From assembly GCF_021556435.1 (NCBI RefSeq), contig NZ_JAKGCU010000021.1, positions 28,581 through 92,580 on the forward strand: a DNA stretch of 64,000 nt. Direction: 5' to 3'. Shown piece after piece: positions 17,618 through 25,555 of the stretch. A model generated the notes under the pieces. It did not search any database and was not told the origin of the DNA. It saw nothing but the letters and a program-made list of their open reading frames with translations. The translations under genes were made by a program, and so were the position numbers. Source of the DNA: Gordonia tangerina. GTDB lineage: Bacteria > Actinomycetota > Actinomycetes > Mycobacteriales > Mycobacteriaceae. Within the stretch, counting starts at the first letter, position 1. Each line of letters begins with the position of its first letter.

Positions 17618-18642
17618 CACGCCCGAGGCGCAGCCGTCGTGCCGCGCACCCGCAACGACGGCTCGAGCACCACGTCATTTTTTGCCAGCTCCGCGCCGGT
17701 GAGCAGGTCGACGGCGAGTTCCACCGACTGCTCGGCAAGGCCCTGCGCGTCCTGATGGATCGTGGTGAGGTCAATACGGGGGTTGTCTGACAGTCGGCTG
17801 TCGTCGTAACCCATCAACGAGACCTCTCCGGGGATGTCGACACCGGCGCGGGTGAAGACGTCGAGCAGACCCAAGGCACATCGGTCGTTGCCGGCCAGTA
17901 TCGCGGTGGGCAGGTGATCGCTGTCCAGGATCACTTGCGCTGCAACGGCCCCGGCCGCTTCGTTGTGCGCTCCCGACACGATGCGGATCTGGCCCTTGAG
18001 CCCACGGCGCCGCATCGATGATCGATACGCGGCCCGCCGGTCGTCGGACGCCGGGTCATTGCCGCCGTCGACATGCAGGATGTCGCGATGCCCGAGGTCA
18101 ACCAGATAGTCGACGGCCAGCGCCACCCCCTCGGCGTCATCGGTGCGCACCGTCGCAACACGTTCGGTGACCACATCGTCGGGTAACCGCCGTCCGACCA
18201 CCACCAATGGGGCACGCCCACCCAGCGCGACGAGCTCCGCCGGCGACGCCATCGGTCCGAGCAGGATCACCGCGCCACAGCGATGGTCCAGCAGCGTCTC
18301 GACTGCCAACGTCTCGTCGCGACCGGCGAGATTTGCGGTCAGCAGCACGTCGTAGCCGAGCTTCTCGGCCGCTGGATAGATGCCGCTGACCAGTTCGGCC
18401 TCGAACAACTGCGAGACATCCATCAGCACACCGAGTGTCCTACTCGTGCCGAGTGCCAGCAGACGCGCAGCGGCATCGGGACGGTATCCGAGCTCATCGG
18501 CGACCCGAAGGACGCGTTGCCGCGTGTCCTCACTGGCACCGGGTTTGCCGTCGAGCACGAACGACACCAGCGTCCGCGAGACCCCCGCCCGAGCTGCGAC
18601 ATCGGCCATCGTCGGACGACCGTTGCGGTTCTTGGCCGGCAT
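17617..18642 (-). CDS. LacI-family repressor of the sugar porter gene
   Basis: This 341-residue regulator has the LacI DNA-binding region TMADVAARAGVSRTLVSFVLDGKPGASEDTRQRVLRVADELGYRPDAAARLL and a ligand-binding domain (TLGVLMDVSQLFEAELVSGIYPAAEKLG...). ATG 18642 is preceded by GGGAG at 7 bp; the open frame extends further upstream but through promoter sequence. It is divergent from the IolT-like transporter gene, with tandem palindromic sites (18707-18732) between. The ligand is inferred to be the transported polyol or sugar. It is a different LacI paralogue from that at 12413, with a different operator, so the two halves of the cluster can be induced separately. Confidence 0.9.
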   Translation of the reverse strand: MPAKNRNGRPTMADVAARAGVSRTLVSFVLDGKPGASEDTRQRVLRVADELGYRPDAAARLLALGTSRTLGVLMDVSQLFEAELVSGIYPAAEKLGYDVLLTANLAGRDETLAVETLLDHRCGAVILLGPMASPAELVALGGRAPLVVVGRRLPDDVVTERVATVRTDDAEGVALAVDYLVDLGHRDILHVDGGNDPASDDRRAAYRSSMRRRGLKGQIRIVSGAHNEAAGAVAAQVILDSDHLPTAILAGNDRCALGLLDVFTRAGVDIPGEVSLMGYDDSRLSDNPRIDLTTIHQDAQGLAEQSVELAVDLLTGAELAKNDVVLEPSLRVRGTTAAPRA

Positions 18643-18706
18643 TGCGCACTCCCTTCGATTGCACCGTGACGGTTGACACAGTGACCCAGATCTCACATGA
18701 TAGTAC

Positions 18707-18732
18707 TTACGCGCGTTACTAACGCGCGTTAG
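18707..18732. promoter_or_regulatory. Tandem LacI-type operators (TTACGCGCGTTA / CTAACGCGCGTTAG)
   Basis: The 14-bp sequence CTAACGCGCGTTAG (18719-18732) is a perfect palindrome, directly abutting a near-identical 12-bp copy TTACGCGCGTTA (18707-18718). The CG-centred palindrome is typical of LacI-family operators. A TTGACA hexamer at 18673 with CATGAT 17 bp later would put the sites just downstream of a promoter for the transporter gene, at roadblock position. Confidence 0.75.
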
Positions 18733-18760
18733 ATGGTCCCCGACACACAGAGGTTCTCCC

Positions 18761-20176
18761 ATGTCCGCTCCGACAGGTACTGCCGCCAACGGGCGTTTCC
18801 TGACCAAACTCACCGTCATCGCAACACTCGGCGGCCTCCTGTTCGGCTACGACACCGGAGTCATCTCCGGTGCCCTGCTCTACATGAAGGACGACCTCGC
18901 GCTGAACTCCTTCACCGAGGCCATCGTCGTGAGTTCGCTGTTGTTTCCGGGTGCGGCGTTCGGCGCACTGTTCGGCGGCCGTATCGCCGATCGCCTCGGC
19001 CGAAAAAGGACCTTGCTGGTATGTGGCGCCATCTTCCTGCTCGGCGCCCTCGGATGTGCGCTGGCACCCACGGTCACCGCAATGGTCGCCGCCCGTATCC
19101 TGCTGGGCTTCGGCGTCGGCGCAGCAGCAGTGACCTGCCCGCTCTACCTGGCCGAGATGGCCCCCGCCGACCGCCGCGGCCGGATGGTGACGATCAACGA
19201 GTTGATGATCGTCACCGGACAGATGCTCGCCTTCGCGACGAACGCACTGCTCGATCACGTCATCGACGACCCGCACGTGTGGCGGGTGATGCTCGCGGTG
19301 GCCGCCATCCCCGCCGTCGCCCTGCTGATCGGTATGCTCGCCCTGCCCGACTCCCCGCGCTGGTATGCCCTCAAGGGGCGAATGGATGACGCCCGAACAG
19401 TGCTCGGACGCAGCCGGACACCGGCTGAGGCCGCCGCCGAGTTCGACATCATCGTCGGGCACACCCACCACATGCTCTCCGCCAACCGCACCCCACTGTC
19501 GGTGATCCGGGACGTGCCATGGATTCGACGCATCGTGCTGATCGGCTGCGGCCTGGCGATCGTGCAGCAGGCCACCGGTATCAACACCGTCAACTACTAC
19601 GCCCCGACCATCCTCGAACAGAGCGGACTGGGGGTCAGCGCAGCCTTGGTGGCGACGATTGCGGTGGGCGTCACCTCGGTGGTCACCACCATCATCGGGA
19701 TCATCCTGCTCGGCTATATCGGTCGCCGCGCCATGCTGCTGACCGGTTTCGCCGGGGTCGCCGCCTCACAGGCCGCCCTGGCCGCGACATTCCTACTCCC
19801 CGAATCGACCACGCGCAGCTACGTGATCCTCGCGTGCATGGTGGCATTCGTGGCCTTCGTACAGATGTTCATCGGGACCTGCGTCTGGTTGCTGCTGTCT
19901 GAGATCTTCCCGCTCAGCGTCCGCGGATTCGCCATGGGGATCGCCGTTTTCGTGTTGTGGTGCACCAACGCGCTGATCTCCTTCGTGTTTCCGTTGCTCA
20001 ACTCGGCCCTGGGCTCCACCGGCACATTTGCGCTGTTCGTGCTGGTCAACATCGCCTCGTGGCTCTTCGTCTTCCGCACCGTGCCGGAAACCAAGGGCAC
20101 CACGCTCGAAGAGCTCGAAGAGCGACTTGAGGCCGACCACACGGACCGGTTCGCGAAGGTCACCGTCGCGGCCTGA
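18761..20176 (+). CDS. Sugar-porter MFS transporter, IolT-like
   Basis: This is a 471-residue, 12-helix major facilitator of the sugar porter family. The signatures are GGLLFGYDTGVISGALL in helix 1, GGRIADRLGRKR in the first cytoplasmic loop, AEMAPADRRGRMVT after helix 4, QQATGINTVNYYAPTI in helix 7, and the C-terminal VPETKGTTLEELEERL. It resembles proton-coupled myo-inositol/glucose importers of the IolT type. It is preceded by AGAGG and by tandem operators for the divergent LacI protein. It presumably imports the substrate processed by the enzymes at 13.5-17.4 kb. Substrate identity is contextual. Confidence 0.88.
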   Translation: MSAPTGTAANGRFLTKLTVIATLGGLLFGYDTGVISGALLYMKDDLALNSFTEAIVVSSLLFPGAAFGALFGGRIADRLGRKRTLLVCGAIFLLGALGCALAPTVTAMVAARILLGFGVGAAAVTCPLYLAEMAPADRRGRMVTINELMIVTGQMLAFATNALLDHVIDDPHVWRVMLAVAAIPAVALLIGMLALPDSPRWYALKGRMDDARTVLGRSRTPAEAAAEFDIIVGHTHHMLSANRTPLSVIRDVPWIRRIVLIGCGLAIVQQATGINTVNYYAPTILEQSGLGVSAALVATIAVGVTSVVTTIIGIILLGYIGRRAMLLTGFAGVAASQAALAATFLLPESTTRSYVILACMVAFVAFVQMFIGTCVWLLLSEIFPLSVRGFAMGIAVFVLWCTNALISFVFPLLNSALGSTGTFALFVLVNIASWLFVFRTVPETKGTTLEELEERLEADHTDRFAKVTVAA

Positions 20177-20284
20177 TCGAGCACACCTCGACCTACACGA
20201 AACGATCATGATCATTGGGTACCATCGGGCTGTTCGCCACCACCGGCGGACAGCCCGATACTCACTACGCGCCAAGGATTGACG

Positions 20285-21106
20285 ATGCCCGAGCCGCACG
20301 ACCCCGAGACGTCGGGATCGCACGGCTCCGGAACGCCTGACATACCCGCCCTGTCACCCGAGATCTGGCGACGCCCCGAGGGCCTGCCCGGTACTGTGCC
20401 CGTCGGCCACTCACGTGCCGAGCAGGCCGCCAACCAGATCGCCCGCGTGGCTGCCGGTTTCGAGGCCGGTGAGCGCATCGGCAGCAAGGACGAGATTCGC
20501 TCGATGTGCTCCGTGTCGGTCGGCACGGTCAACGAGGCGATCAGACTTGCCCAAGAACGCGGAGTGATCACCTCCCGGCCCGGACCCGGTGGCGGGATCT
20601 TCGCCGCCGACCCCACCCCACTGTCACGCATGAACGGGTGGTTCCGAGACGCCGCCGGCGACCTGGCCGCACTCGAGGAGTCCATTCAGATCCGCAACGC
20701 CCTGGCCCCCCTTCTCGTCGACGAGGTGCTCGCTACCATCACCGATGCTGACCAGGCGTCGTTGGAACTCCTGCTCACCCACGTCGATCGCACCCGCGAG
20801 GCCAGAGACATCGCCGGCTTCATCTGGGCCGTGTGGAATGTTCACGCCCGCTTCGCCGAACTCGGTCGTAGCCAACTACTCGACAGCCTCTACCTGAGCA
20901 TCATGGACGTGGGCACCTCACACCTGCGCGCTCGCCTCGAGGCCGACAGCGACAGCGGTAACACCCACGTCACCGTCTACTTTGACGGACTCGCCGAGGT
21001 CGCCGCAGACTTCGTGCACGCTCTCGGCCGACGTGATGCCGACGCCGCGGTTGACGCTCTGCGCCGCACAGATCCCACGATGACGCTGCGTCCGCCGACA
21101 CGCTGA
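20285..21106 (+). CDS. GntR-family (FCD-type) transcriptional regulator
   Basis: A 273-residue regulator with an N-terminal disordered stretch, a winged-helix DNA-binding region (AGERIGSKDEIRSMCSVSVGTVNEAIRLAQERGVITSRPGPGGGIF) and an all-helical C-terminal effector domain of FadR/FCD type (IQIRNALAPLLVDEVL...). ATG 20285 lies 8 bp after AAGGA; the TTG two codons upstream is less likely. It precedes the amine-oxidase remnant, whose promoter region contains an 11-bp inverted repeat (CATGATTAATT, 21168 and 21232) that is a candidate target. An ATGATCAT palindrome at 20208 lies in its own upstream region. The effector is unknown. Confidence 0.85.
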   Translation: MPEPHDPETSGSHGSGTPDIPALSPEIWRRPEGLPGTVPVGHSRAEQAANQIARVAAGFEAGERIGSKDEIRSMCSVSVGTVNEAIRLAQERGVITSRPGPGGGIFAADPTPLSRMNGWFRDAAGDLAALEESIQIRNALAPLLVDEVLATITDADQASLELLLTHVDRTREARDIAGFIWAVWNVHARFAELGRSQLLDSLYLSIMDVGTSHLRARLEADSDSGNTHVTVYFDGLAEVAADFVHALGRRDADAAVDALRRTDPTMTLRPPTR

Positions 21107-21167
21107 CCCGCCCGCTGACCCGCTGCGCTGGAAAACAGTCAACCGCGCGCCGGTCGCGTGAAATAAC

Positions 21168-21242
21168 CATGATTAATTTCACGGAATCTATTGACAAGTG
21201 AGTCACGTCACCCGCACGCTGTGATCCAAGTAATTAATCATG
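21168..21242. promoter_or_regulatory. 11-bp inverted repeats upstream of flavin reductase/amine oxidase remnant
   Basis: CATGATTAATT (21168-21178) and its exact reverse complement AATTAATCATG (21232-21242) flank a TTGACA hexamer at 21191. The AT-rich motif stands out from the GC-rich surroundings and is the best candidate binding site for the upstream GntR regulator. Confidence 0.5.
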
Positions 21243-21260
21243 TTTATTTGGAGGCCGGGC

Positions 21261-21566
21261 ATGTTGGACCAGAAGTTCCGAGATCTGATGGCCGGGGTGT
21301 GCGCACCTGTCAGTGTGGTCACCACCGCCGACATCGAAGGCCCGCACGGTGCGACCGTCAGCTCGCTCGCATCGCTGTCGCTACGACCGGCCCTCGTCTC
21401 GATCGCGCTGGACCGGCAGTCCGCACTACTGTCTCGAATCCTGCGCAGCAGGTCGCCACCACCACTCGGTTCGTGTACGTCGGACTCGAGGAGCCCGACA
21501 AGTCAGAGGTCCTCGCAGATGAGGCCGGAGACGGTCCCACACCCGACCGCCGAGCCCGGGTCATGA
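21261..21566 (+). pseudogene. 5' fragment of a flavin reductase (flavin-dependent monooxygenase component)
   Basis: From ATG 21261 (GGAGG upstream) the frame reads FRDLMAGVCAPVSVVTTADIEGPHGATVSSLASLSLRPALVSIALDR..., split here as a description: it is the conserved first ~55 residues of FMN-binding flavin reductases. At about 21445 the similarity stops, and the frame continues as unrelated sequence (SRSPPPLG...) to a stop at 21566. The FMN-binding Gly-rich loop and C-terminal half are missing. The stop overlaps ATG 21563 of the amine oxidase frame. The structure is best explained by a deletion that removed the rest of this gene and the start of the next. Confidence 0.75.
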
Positions 21567-23275
21567 TGCTCGACATGGCCTCTGGCGCCGCCACCGATGC
21601 GATCGTCTCGCTGACCGACGCGACCGTCCTCGGCGTCGAGAACGTCGACGCAGAGGTCGGACAACTCCCCATCCTCGACGCCGAGTTCGAGATCGTCGCC
21701 GAATTCCTTGCGGGCGAACCGCAGTGGAACGATGCGCTGCGCAAACGCGGCGTCGATCCAACGAAAACGGTCGCCGTGCCGTTGTCGGCAGGCACCTACG
21801 ACAATCCCAACGAGGCCGGCCGCCGCATCATCCGGTCCTTCGCCTTCGTGCAGGACCACGAGAAGGATCTGCCGTGGGCGCACCCCGTCGACGGGTTGTG
21901 CGCTTACGTCGACATCATCAACCGCGAGATCGTCGACCTCGTCGACTACCGGATCTTCGACGTGCCCGCCGAGTCGGGCAACTTCGACACCCCCGAGGTC
22001 GCCGGTCCGCCGTTGGAGGGGCTCAAGCCGATCGAGATCACCCAACCCGAGGGCCCCAGCTTCACCGTCGACGGTGAGCACATCGAGTGGACCAACTGGA
22101 GCCTCGACATCTCCTACGATCAGCGCGAGGGCCTGATCCTACGCAAGCTCACCTACCAGGGGCGCGACGTGATGTATCGCGCGTCCATCAACGAGATGGT
22201 GGTGCCCTACGGTGACCCGTCGCCGAACCGGTATTGGCAGAACTACTTCGACACCGGCGAATACGTCTTCGGCCCCTACGCAAACGAATTGACTCTGGGC
22301 TGCGACTGCCTCGGAGAGATCTACTACTTCGACGCCACCCTGGCCGACGAGCAGGGCAGCCCACGCACCATCTCCAACGCAGTCTGCATGCACGAGGAGG
22401 ACTACGGCACCCTCTGGAAGCACACCGACATCTTCACCGGGATGAGCGAGGTACGCCGGCAACGACGCCTGGTGATCAGCTTCTTCACCACAGTCGGCAA
22501 CTACGACTACGGCTTCTACTGGTACCTCTACCTCGACGGCACCATCGAACTCGAGGCCAAGCTCACCGGCATCGCGTTCACCGCCGCCTACCCGGAGGAG
22601 GGCTCGGACTACCAGAGCTTGGTGGCACCCGGATTGGGACTTCCGTACCACCAGCATCTGTTCAGTACCCGGCTGGACATGGCGGTGGACGGTGTGCGCA
22701 ACGCCGTCGAGGAGGTCGAGGCGGCGAGAGTGCCCATGGGCGAGGGTAATCCGTGGGGCAACGCGTTCACCGTCGCCAAGACCCGGATCGGGTCGGAGGC
22801 CGACGGTGCCCGCGGCGCCAACGCGGCCACCGGCCGGACCTGGCACATTCTCAACACCGAGAAGACCGGCCGAATGGGCCATCATCCCGCCTATGCGTTG
22901 CACGCCGAGCAGACCCCGACCCTGCTGGCCGACCCCGCATCGTCGATCGCCGGGCGCGCCGCATTCACCACCAAACAGCTGTGGGTGACTCGCTATGACG
23001 CCAAGGAGCGTTATGCGGCAGGCGATTTCGTCAATCAGAGTGCTATGGGTGGCGGCCTACCCGCTTATCAGTCGGCCGACCGTTCCCTCGACGGTGAGGA
23101 CATCGTCGTGTGGCACACCTTCGGTCTGACCCACTTCCCGCGTACCGAGGACTGGCCGATCATGCCGACCGACTACGCCGGTTTCACGCTCAAGCCCTAC
23201 AACTTCAGCGACGCGAGCCCGGTGATGAACGTTCCGCCGACCACCGCCAAGCACTGCCATGGTCATGGCAGCTGA
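21563..23275 (+). CDS. Copper-containing primary amine oxidase, N-terminally truncated by deletion
   Basis: The frame matches bacterial topaquinone amine oxidases: recognisable similarity begins near 21455 (TTRFVYVGLEEPD) and runs to the C-terminus. The catalytic domain is intact, with the topaquinone precursor Tyr in TVGNYDYGFYWY, copper ligands HQHLF and THFPR, and the conserved WAHPVDG, HIEW and VVPYGDPSP segments. About the first 37 residues of a normal ~640-aa enzyme are absent and no native start exists. The first ATG in frame (21563) overlaps the stop of the flavin-reductase fragment, so coupled re-initiation would give 570 residues lacking more of the N2 domain. Whether it is active is doubtful. 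Normally it oxidises primary amines to aldehydes, H2O2 and ammonia. Confidence 0.8.
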   Translation: MMLDMASGAATDAIVSLTDATVLGVENVDAEVGQLPILDAEFEIVAEFLAGEPQWNDALRKRGVDPTKTVAVPLSAGTYDNPNEAGRRIIRSFAFVQDHEKDLPWAHPVDGLCAYVDIINREIVDLVDYRIFDVPAESGNFDTPEVAGPPLEGLKPIEITQPEGPSFTVDGEHIEWTNWSLDISYDQREGLILRKLTYQGRDVMYRASINEMVVPYGDPSPNRYWQNYFDTGEYVFGPYANELTLGCDCLGEIYYFDATLADEQGSPRTISNAVCMHEEDYGTLWKHTDIFTGMSEVRRQRRLVISFFTTVGNYDYGFYWYLYLDGTIELEAKLTGIAFTAAYPEEGSDYQSLVAPGLGLPYHQHLFSTRLDMAVDGVRNAVEEVEAARVPMGEGNPWGNAFTVAKTRIGSEADGARGANAATGRTWHILNTEKTGRMGHHPAYALHAEQTPTLLADPASSIAGRAAFTTKQLWVTRYDAKERYAAGDFVNQSAMGGGLPAYQSADRSLDGEDIVVWHTFGLTHFPRTEDWPIMPTDYAGFTLKPYNFSDASPVMNVPPTTAKHCHGHGS

Positions 23276-23741
23276 CCTCGTGGCCGTCGGTCACGCCGCA
23301 CCCGTTGTCCGCGCCACCCGCGGTCCGCGGATCGCCGGCGTGATGGCCCTGCTGATGGCGCTCGTCTCCGCGGGCGCACATCTGAGCGCACTCGGCCATC
23401 TCCGACCGCTCGCCGACGTGCTCTCGGTAGCCATGACCATCTCTTGCGTGGCCTGCGGTGTGCATCTGGTGCGGACACCGTCGGCACGGGCATGGGCGAC
23501 CACGGCGGTGATGGCGACGGCGATGGTAGCCATCCATCTCACTGCGATGGGCGGGTCGGGTTCGGCGGGGGTGCACCAACATCACCACGGCATGGCCACC
23601 GCGGTCCCCGACGCGATGGGCGAGGACACGGGCACAATGGCTGGCTCGCAGATGACAGTGCTCATGGCGACGACCGCAGCGGAGTTGGTGTTCGCGCTGG
23701 GCGCGCTGTGGTTCGTCACCCGGTCGCGAGTGCAGCACTGA
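23259..23741 (+). CDS. His/Met-rich small membrane protein overlapping the amine oxidase gene
   Basis: This 160-residue protein has about four hydrophobic helices and, between helices 3 and 4, a loop rich in His and Met (HQHHHGMATAVPDAMGEDTG...). It starts within the last 17 bases of the amine oxidase frame, so the pair is translationally linked. Metal-binding loops of this kind occur in copper handling proteins, and the partner is a copper enzyme, so a role in copper supply is conceivable; that is inference. No family was recognised. ATG 23259 is used; ATG 23265 is equally possible. Confidence 0.6.
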   Translation: MVMAADLVAVGHAAPVVRATRGPRIAGVMALLMALVSAGAHLSALGHLRPLADVLSVAMTISCVACGVHLVRTPSARAWATTAVMATAMVAIHLTAMGGSGSAGVHQHHHGMATAVPDAMGEDTGTMAGSQMTVLMATTAAELVFALGALWFVTRSRVQH

Positions 23742-23758
23742 CCGTTGATGGACCAGAT

Positions 23759-23799
23759 CGATGATGCCACGCACGCCGGCGGTGTGTGCGGCATCATCG
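23759..23799 (+). terminator. Hairpin between the membrane protein gene and tdk
   Basis: CGATGATGCC (23759-23768) and GGCATCATCG (23790-23799) form a perfect 10-bp stem with further inner pairing. It lies 18 bp after the stop codon and just before the thymidine kinase start, supporting ATG 23805 over the in-frame ATG 23745 upstream. Confidence 0.65.
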
Positions 23800-23804
23800 T
23801 GTCG

Positions 23805-24407
23805 ATGACGGCGAGTGACGCGGAGCTGATCTTCTATCACGGGCCGATGGGCGCCGGGAAGTCCACTTTCGCCTTGCAGACCCACTTCAATCAGGGGCAG
23901 CAGGGACGATCGGGGCTACTGCTGACCACGATGGACCGCAGCGCGGAACCGGTGGTGACCAGTCGCATCGGCCTGCGCGCGCAGGCTCTGGCACTCGGGG
24001 CCGATGACGACGTGTACGCCATCGTCACCGATCGGCACCTCCACGACCCACTCGACTACCTCGTGTGCGACGAAGCCCAGTTCCTGACGCCCGAGCAGGT
24101 GGAGCAGCTGGCGCGGGTCGTCGACGACTGCGGCGTCGACGCGTTCGCCTTCGGCTTGCTCACCGACTTCCGGTCGATACTGTTCTCCGGTTCGGCTCGT
24201 CTCGTCGAGATCGCCGACGAGGTGCATCGGATGCAGGCGATCGTGCTGTGCTGGTGCGGGCGGCCGGCGTTTCTGAACGCGCGCATCGTCGACGGACAGA
24301 TTGCCCGCACGGGAGAGGTGGTCGCGGTCGGCGACACCGGCGACGGACCGGTCATGTACCGAGCGCTCTGCCGTCGACACCATGTGGCGGGACGCACGAA
24401 ACCCTGA
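23805..24407 (+). CDS. tdk: Thymidine kinase
   Basis: A 200-residue type II thymidine kinase, phosphorylating thymidine for dTTP salvage. Walker A is FYHGPMGAGKSTFA, the Walker B/lid region LDYLVCDEAQFL carries the catalytic DE, and the C-terminal domain has the zinc-type residues in LCWCGRPAFLNAR and CRRHH. ATG 23805 lies directly after the terminator hairpin and gives the usual family length; there is no clear ribosome site, so the mRNA may be nearly leaderless. It ends 28 bp before the convergent tRNA-Leu. Thymidine kinase is patchily distributed in Mycobacteriales. Confidence 0.9.
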   Translation: MTASDAELIFYHGPMGAGKSTFALQTHFNQGQQGRSGLLLTTMDRSAEPVVTSRIGLRAQALALGADDDVYAIVTDRHLHDPLDYLVCDEAQFLTPEQVEQLARVVDDCGVDAFAFGLLTDFRSILFSGSARLVEIADEVHRMQAIVLCWCGRPAFLNARIVDGQIARTGEVVAVGDTGDGPVMYRALCRRHHVAGRTKP

Positions 24408-24434
24408 GGCCGCATCGTCGGGGGCGACGACCGG

Positions 24435-24519
<85 letters not shown>

Positions 24520-24597
24520 GTGTCGCCGGCCACACCGGCGCCCGAGACAGCCTACCGCCCGTGGGCCGATCAGTGCTGGCCAGGTACCGTCGATGGT

Positions 24598-25035
24598 ATG
24601 TCATCTGGTTCCGCCACCCCCGGACGTCGACATCGTCCGGCGCTCATCGCGCTGGTGGTCGTTGCCGCCACCGCGTGCCTGGCGCTCGCGTGGTGGCAGT
24701 GGGATCGCTACGAGTCGTCGTCGGGCACGGCGCAAAACCTCGGCTATGCGTTGCAGTGGCCCGCCTTCGCCGTAGCCGTGCTGTGGGCGTACCGACGCTT
24801 CGTGGTGCTGGAGGGCGACCCCGACGAACAACGCAAGGCGGCCAACGAGGCGAGCGGACCCACCGAGATCCCGGCGGGAATCCTGCCGGACCGGCCCTCG
24901 ACTCCGAGCGCGTCGTCGCTGACCGGCGCATCGTCGGCGGACGACGACTCCTCGCTGGCCGAATACAACAGCTATCTGGCCGACCTGGACAGGTCCGACA
25001 CATCCCACAAGAGCAGTGAGGAACACCTGAGGTGA
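24598..25035 (+). CDS. lprD: LprD-like conserved membrane-anchored protein
   Basis: A 145-residue protein with a short basic N-terminus, one hydrophobic helix (PALIALVVVAATACLALAWWQW), a second hydrophobic stretch (ALQWPAFAVAVLWAYRRFV), and an acidic, Ser-rich tail ending in EYNSYLADLDRSDTS. It matches the mycobacterial Rv1343c (LprD) type in layout, and as there it sits beside a DUF3817 gene and opposite the rdgB-rph operon. The Cys in the first helix is a poor lipobox (ATAC), so lipidation is uncertain. It overlaps the next gene by four bases. The function is unknown. Confidence 0.75.
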   Translation: MSSGSATPGRRHRPALIALVVVAATACLALAWWQWDRYESSSGTAQNLGYALQWPAFAVAVLWAYRRFVVLEGDPDEQRKAANEASGPTEIPAGILPDRPSTPSASSLTGASSADDDSSLAEYNSYLADLDRSDTSHKSSEEHLR

Positions 25036-25376
25036 CCGAGACGACCGACCCCACCACCGGAACGCCCGTGGCCAAGGTTCGTGGTGCGCTGCTGCGCTAC
25101 CGCGTGCTGGCCTGGATCACCGGTCTGTGGTTGCTGCTGCTGGTCGCCGAACTGGTGCTCAAGTACGGCTTCGACGTCGACGCACTGGACTTCGTTCCGA
25201 TCGTGCACGGCTGGGTCTACTTCGTCTACCTCATCTTCACCATCGACCTCGCCATCAAGGTGCGGTGGCCGCTCGGCAAGATCATCCTCACCTGTATCGC
25301 GGGCACCATCCCGTTCCTGTCCTTCTGGTTTGAACACGTCCGGACCAAGGAAGTGAAGACCCAGTACGGGTTGTGA
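25032..25376 (+). CDS. DUF3817 small integral membrane protein
   Basis: A 114-residue protein with three hydrophobic helices and the DUF3817 pattern: LAWITGLWLLLLVAELVLKYG, the conserved PIVHGWVYFVYLIFTIDLAIKVRWPLGK and AGTIPFLSFWFEH. It is homologous to the product of Rv1342c. GTG 25032 overlaps the lprD stop (GTGA), so the two genes form an operon. The biochemical role of the family is unknown. A second DUF3817 gene occurs at 48076 in this window. Confidence 0.85.
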   Translation: MTETTDPTTGTPVAKVRGALLRYRVLAWITGLWLLLLVAELVLKYGFDVDALDFVPIVHGWVYFVYLIFTIDLAIKVRWPLGKIILTCIAGTIPFLSFWFEHVRTKEVKTQYGL

Positions 25377-25416
25377 CGTTCTCGCGCGTGCGATTCCCTT
25401 TCGCGCGCGCAACGTC
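25375..25416 (+). terminator. GC-rich stem-loop after the lprD-DUF3817 operon
   Basis: GACGTT (25375-25380) pairs with AACGTC (25411-25416), and the inner arms GCGCGTGCG and CGCGCGCGC pair with one wobble, leaving a TTCCCTTT loop. It overlaps the stop codon region of the DUF3817 gene. Confidence 0.65.
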
Positions 25417-25555
25417 ACGCGCGCGTGATCAACCGGCGCGCGCGAGCTCGTCGGCGCCTCCGATCGACCGGAGCCGCCAGAGCTTCACCAGGTGATCGCC
25501 ATCGCGTGACCCCGTCGTCGTCGTGCGTTCACGCGCTGCGGACAACACTGAGCGC

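Noticed and set aside
18643..18819. 59-codon N-terminal extension of the second LacI gene
   Set aside because: It covers the divergent promoter and operators and lacks similarity; ATG 18642 has GGGAG.
20177..24420. Genomic island or prophage around the amine oxidase scar and tRNA-Leu
   Set aside because: No integrase, attachment-site repeat of the tRNA 3' end, or phage gene was found.
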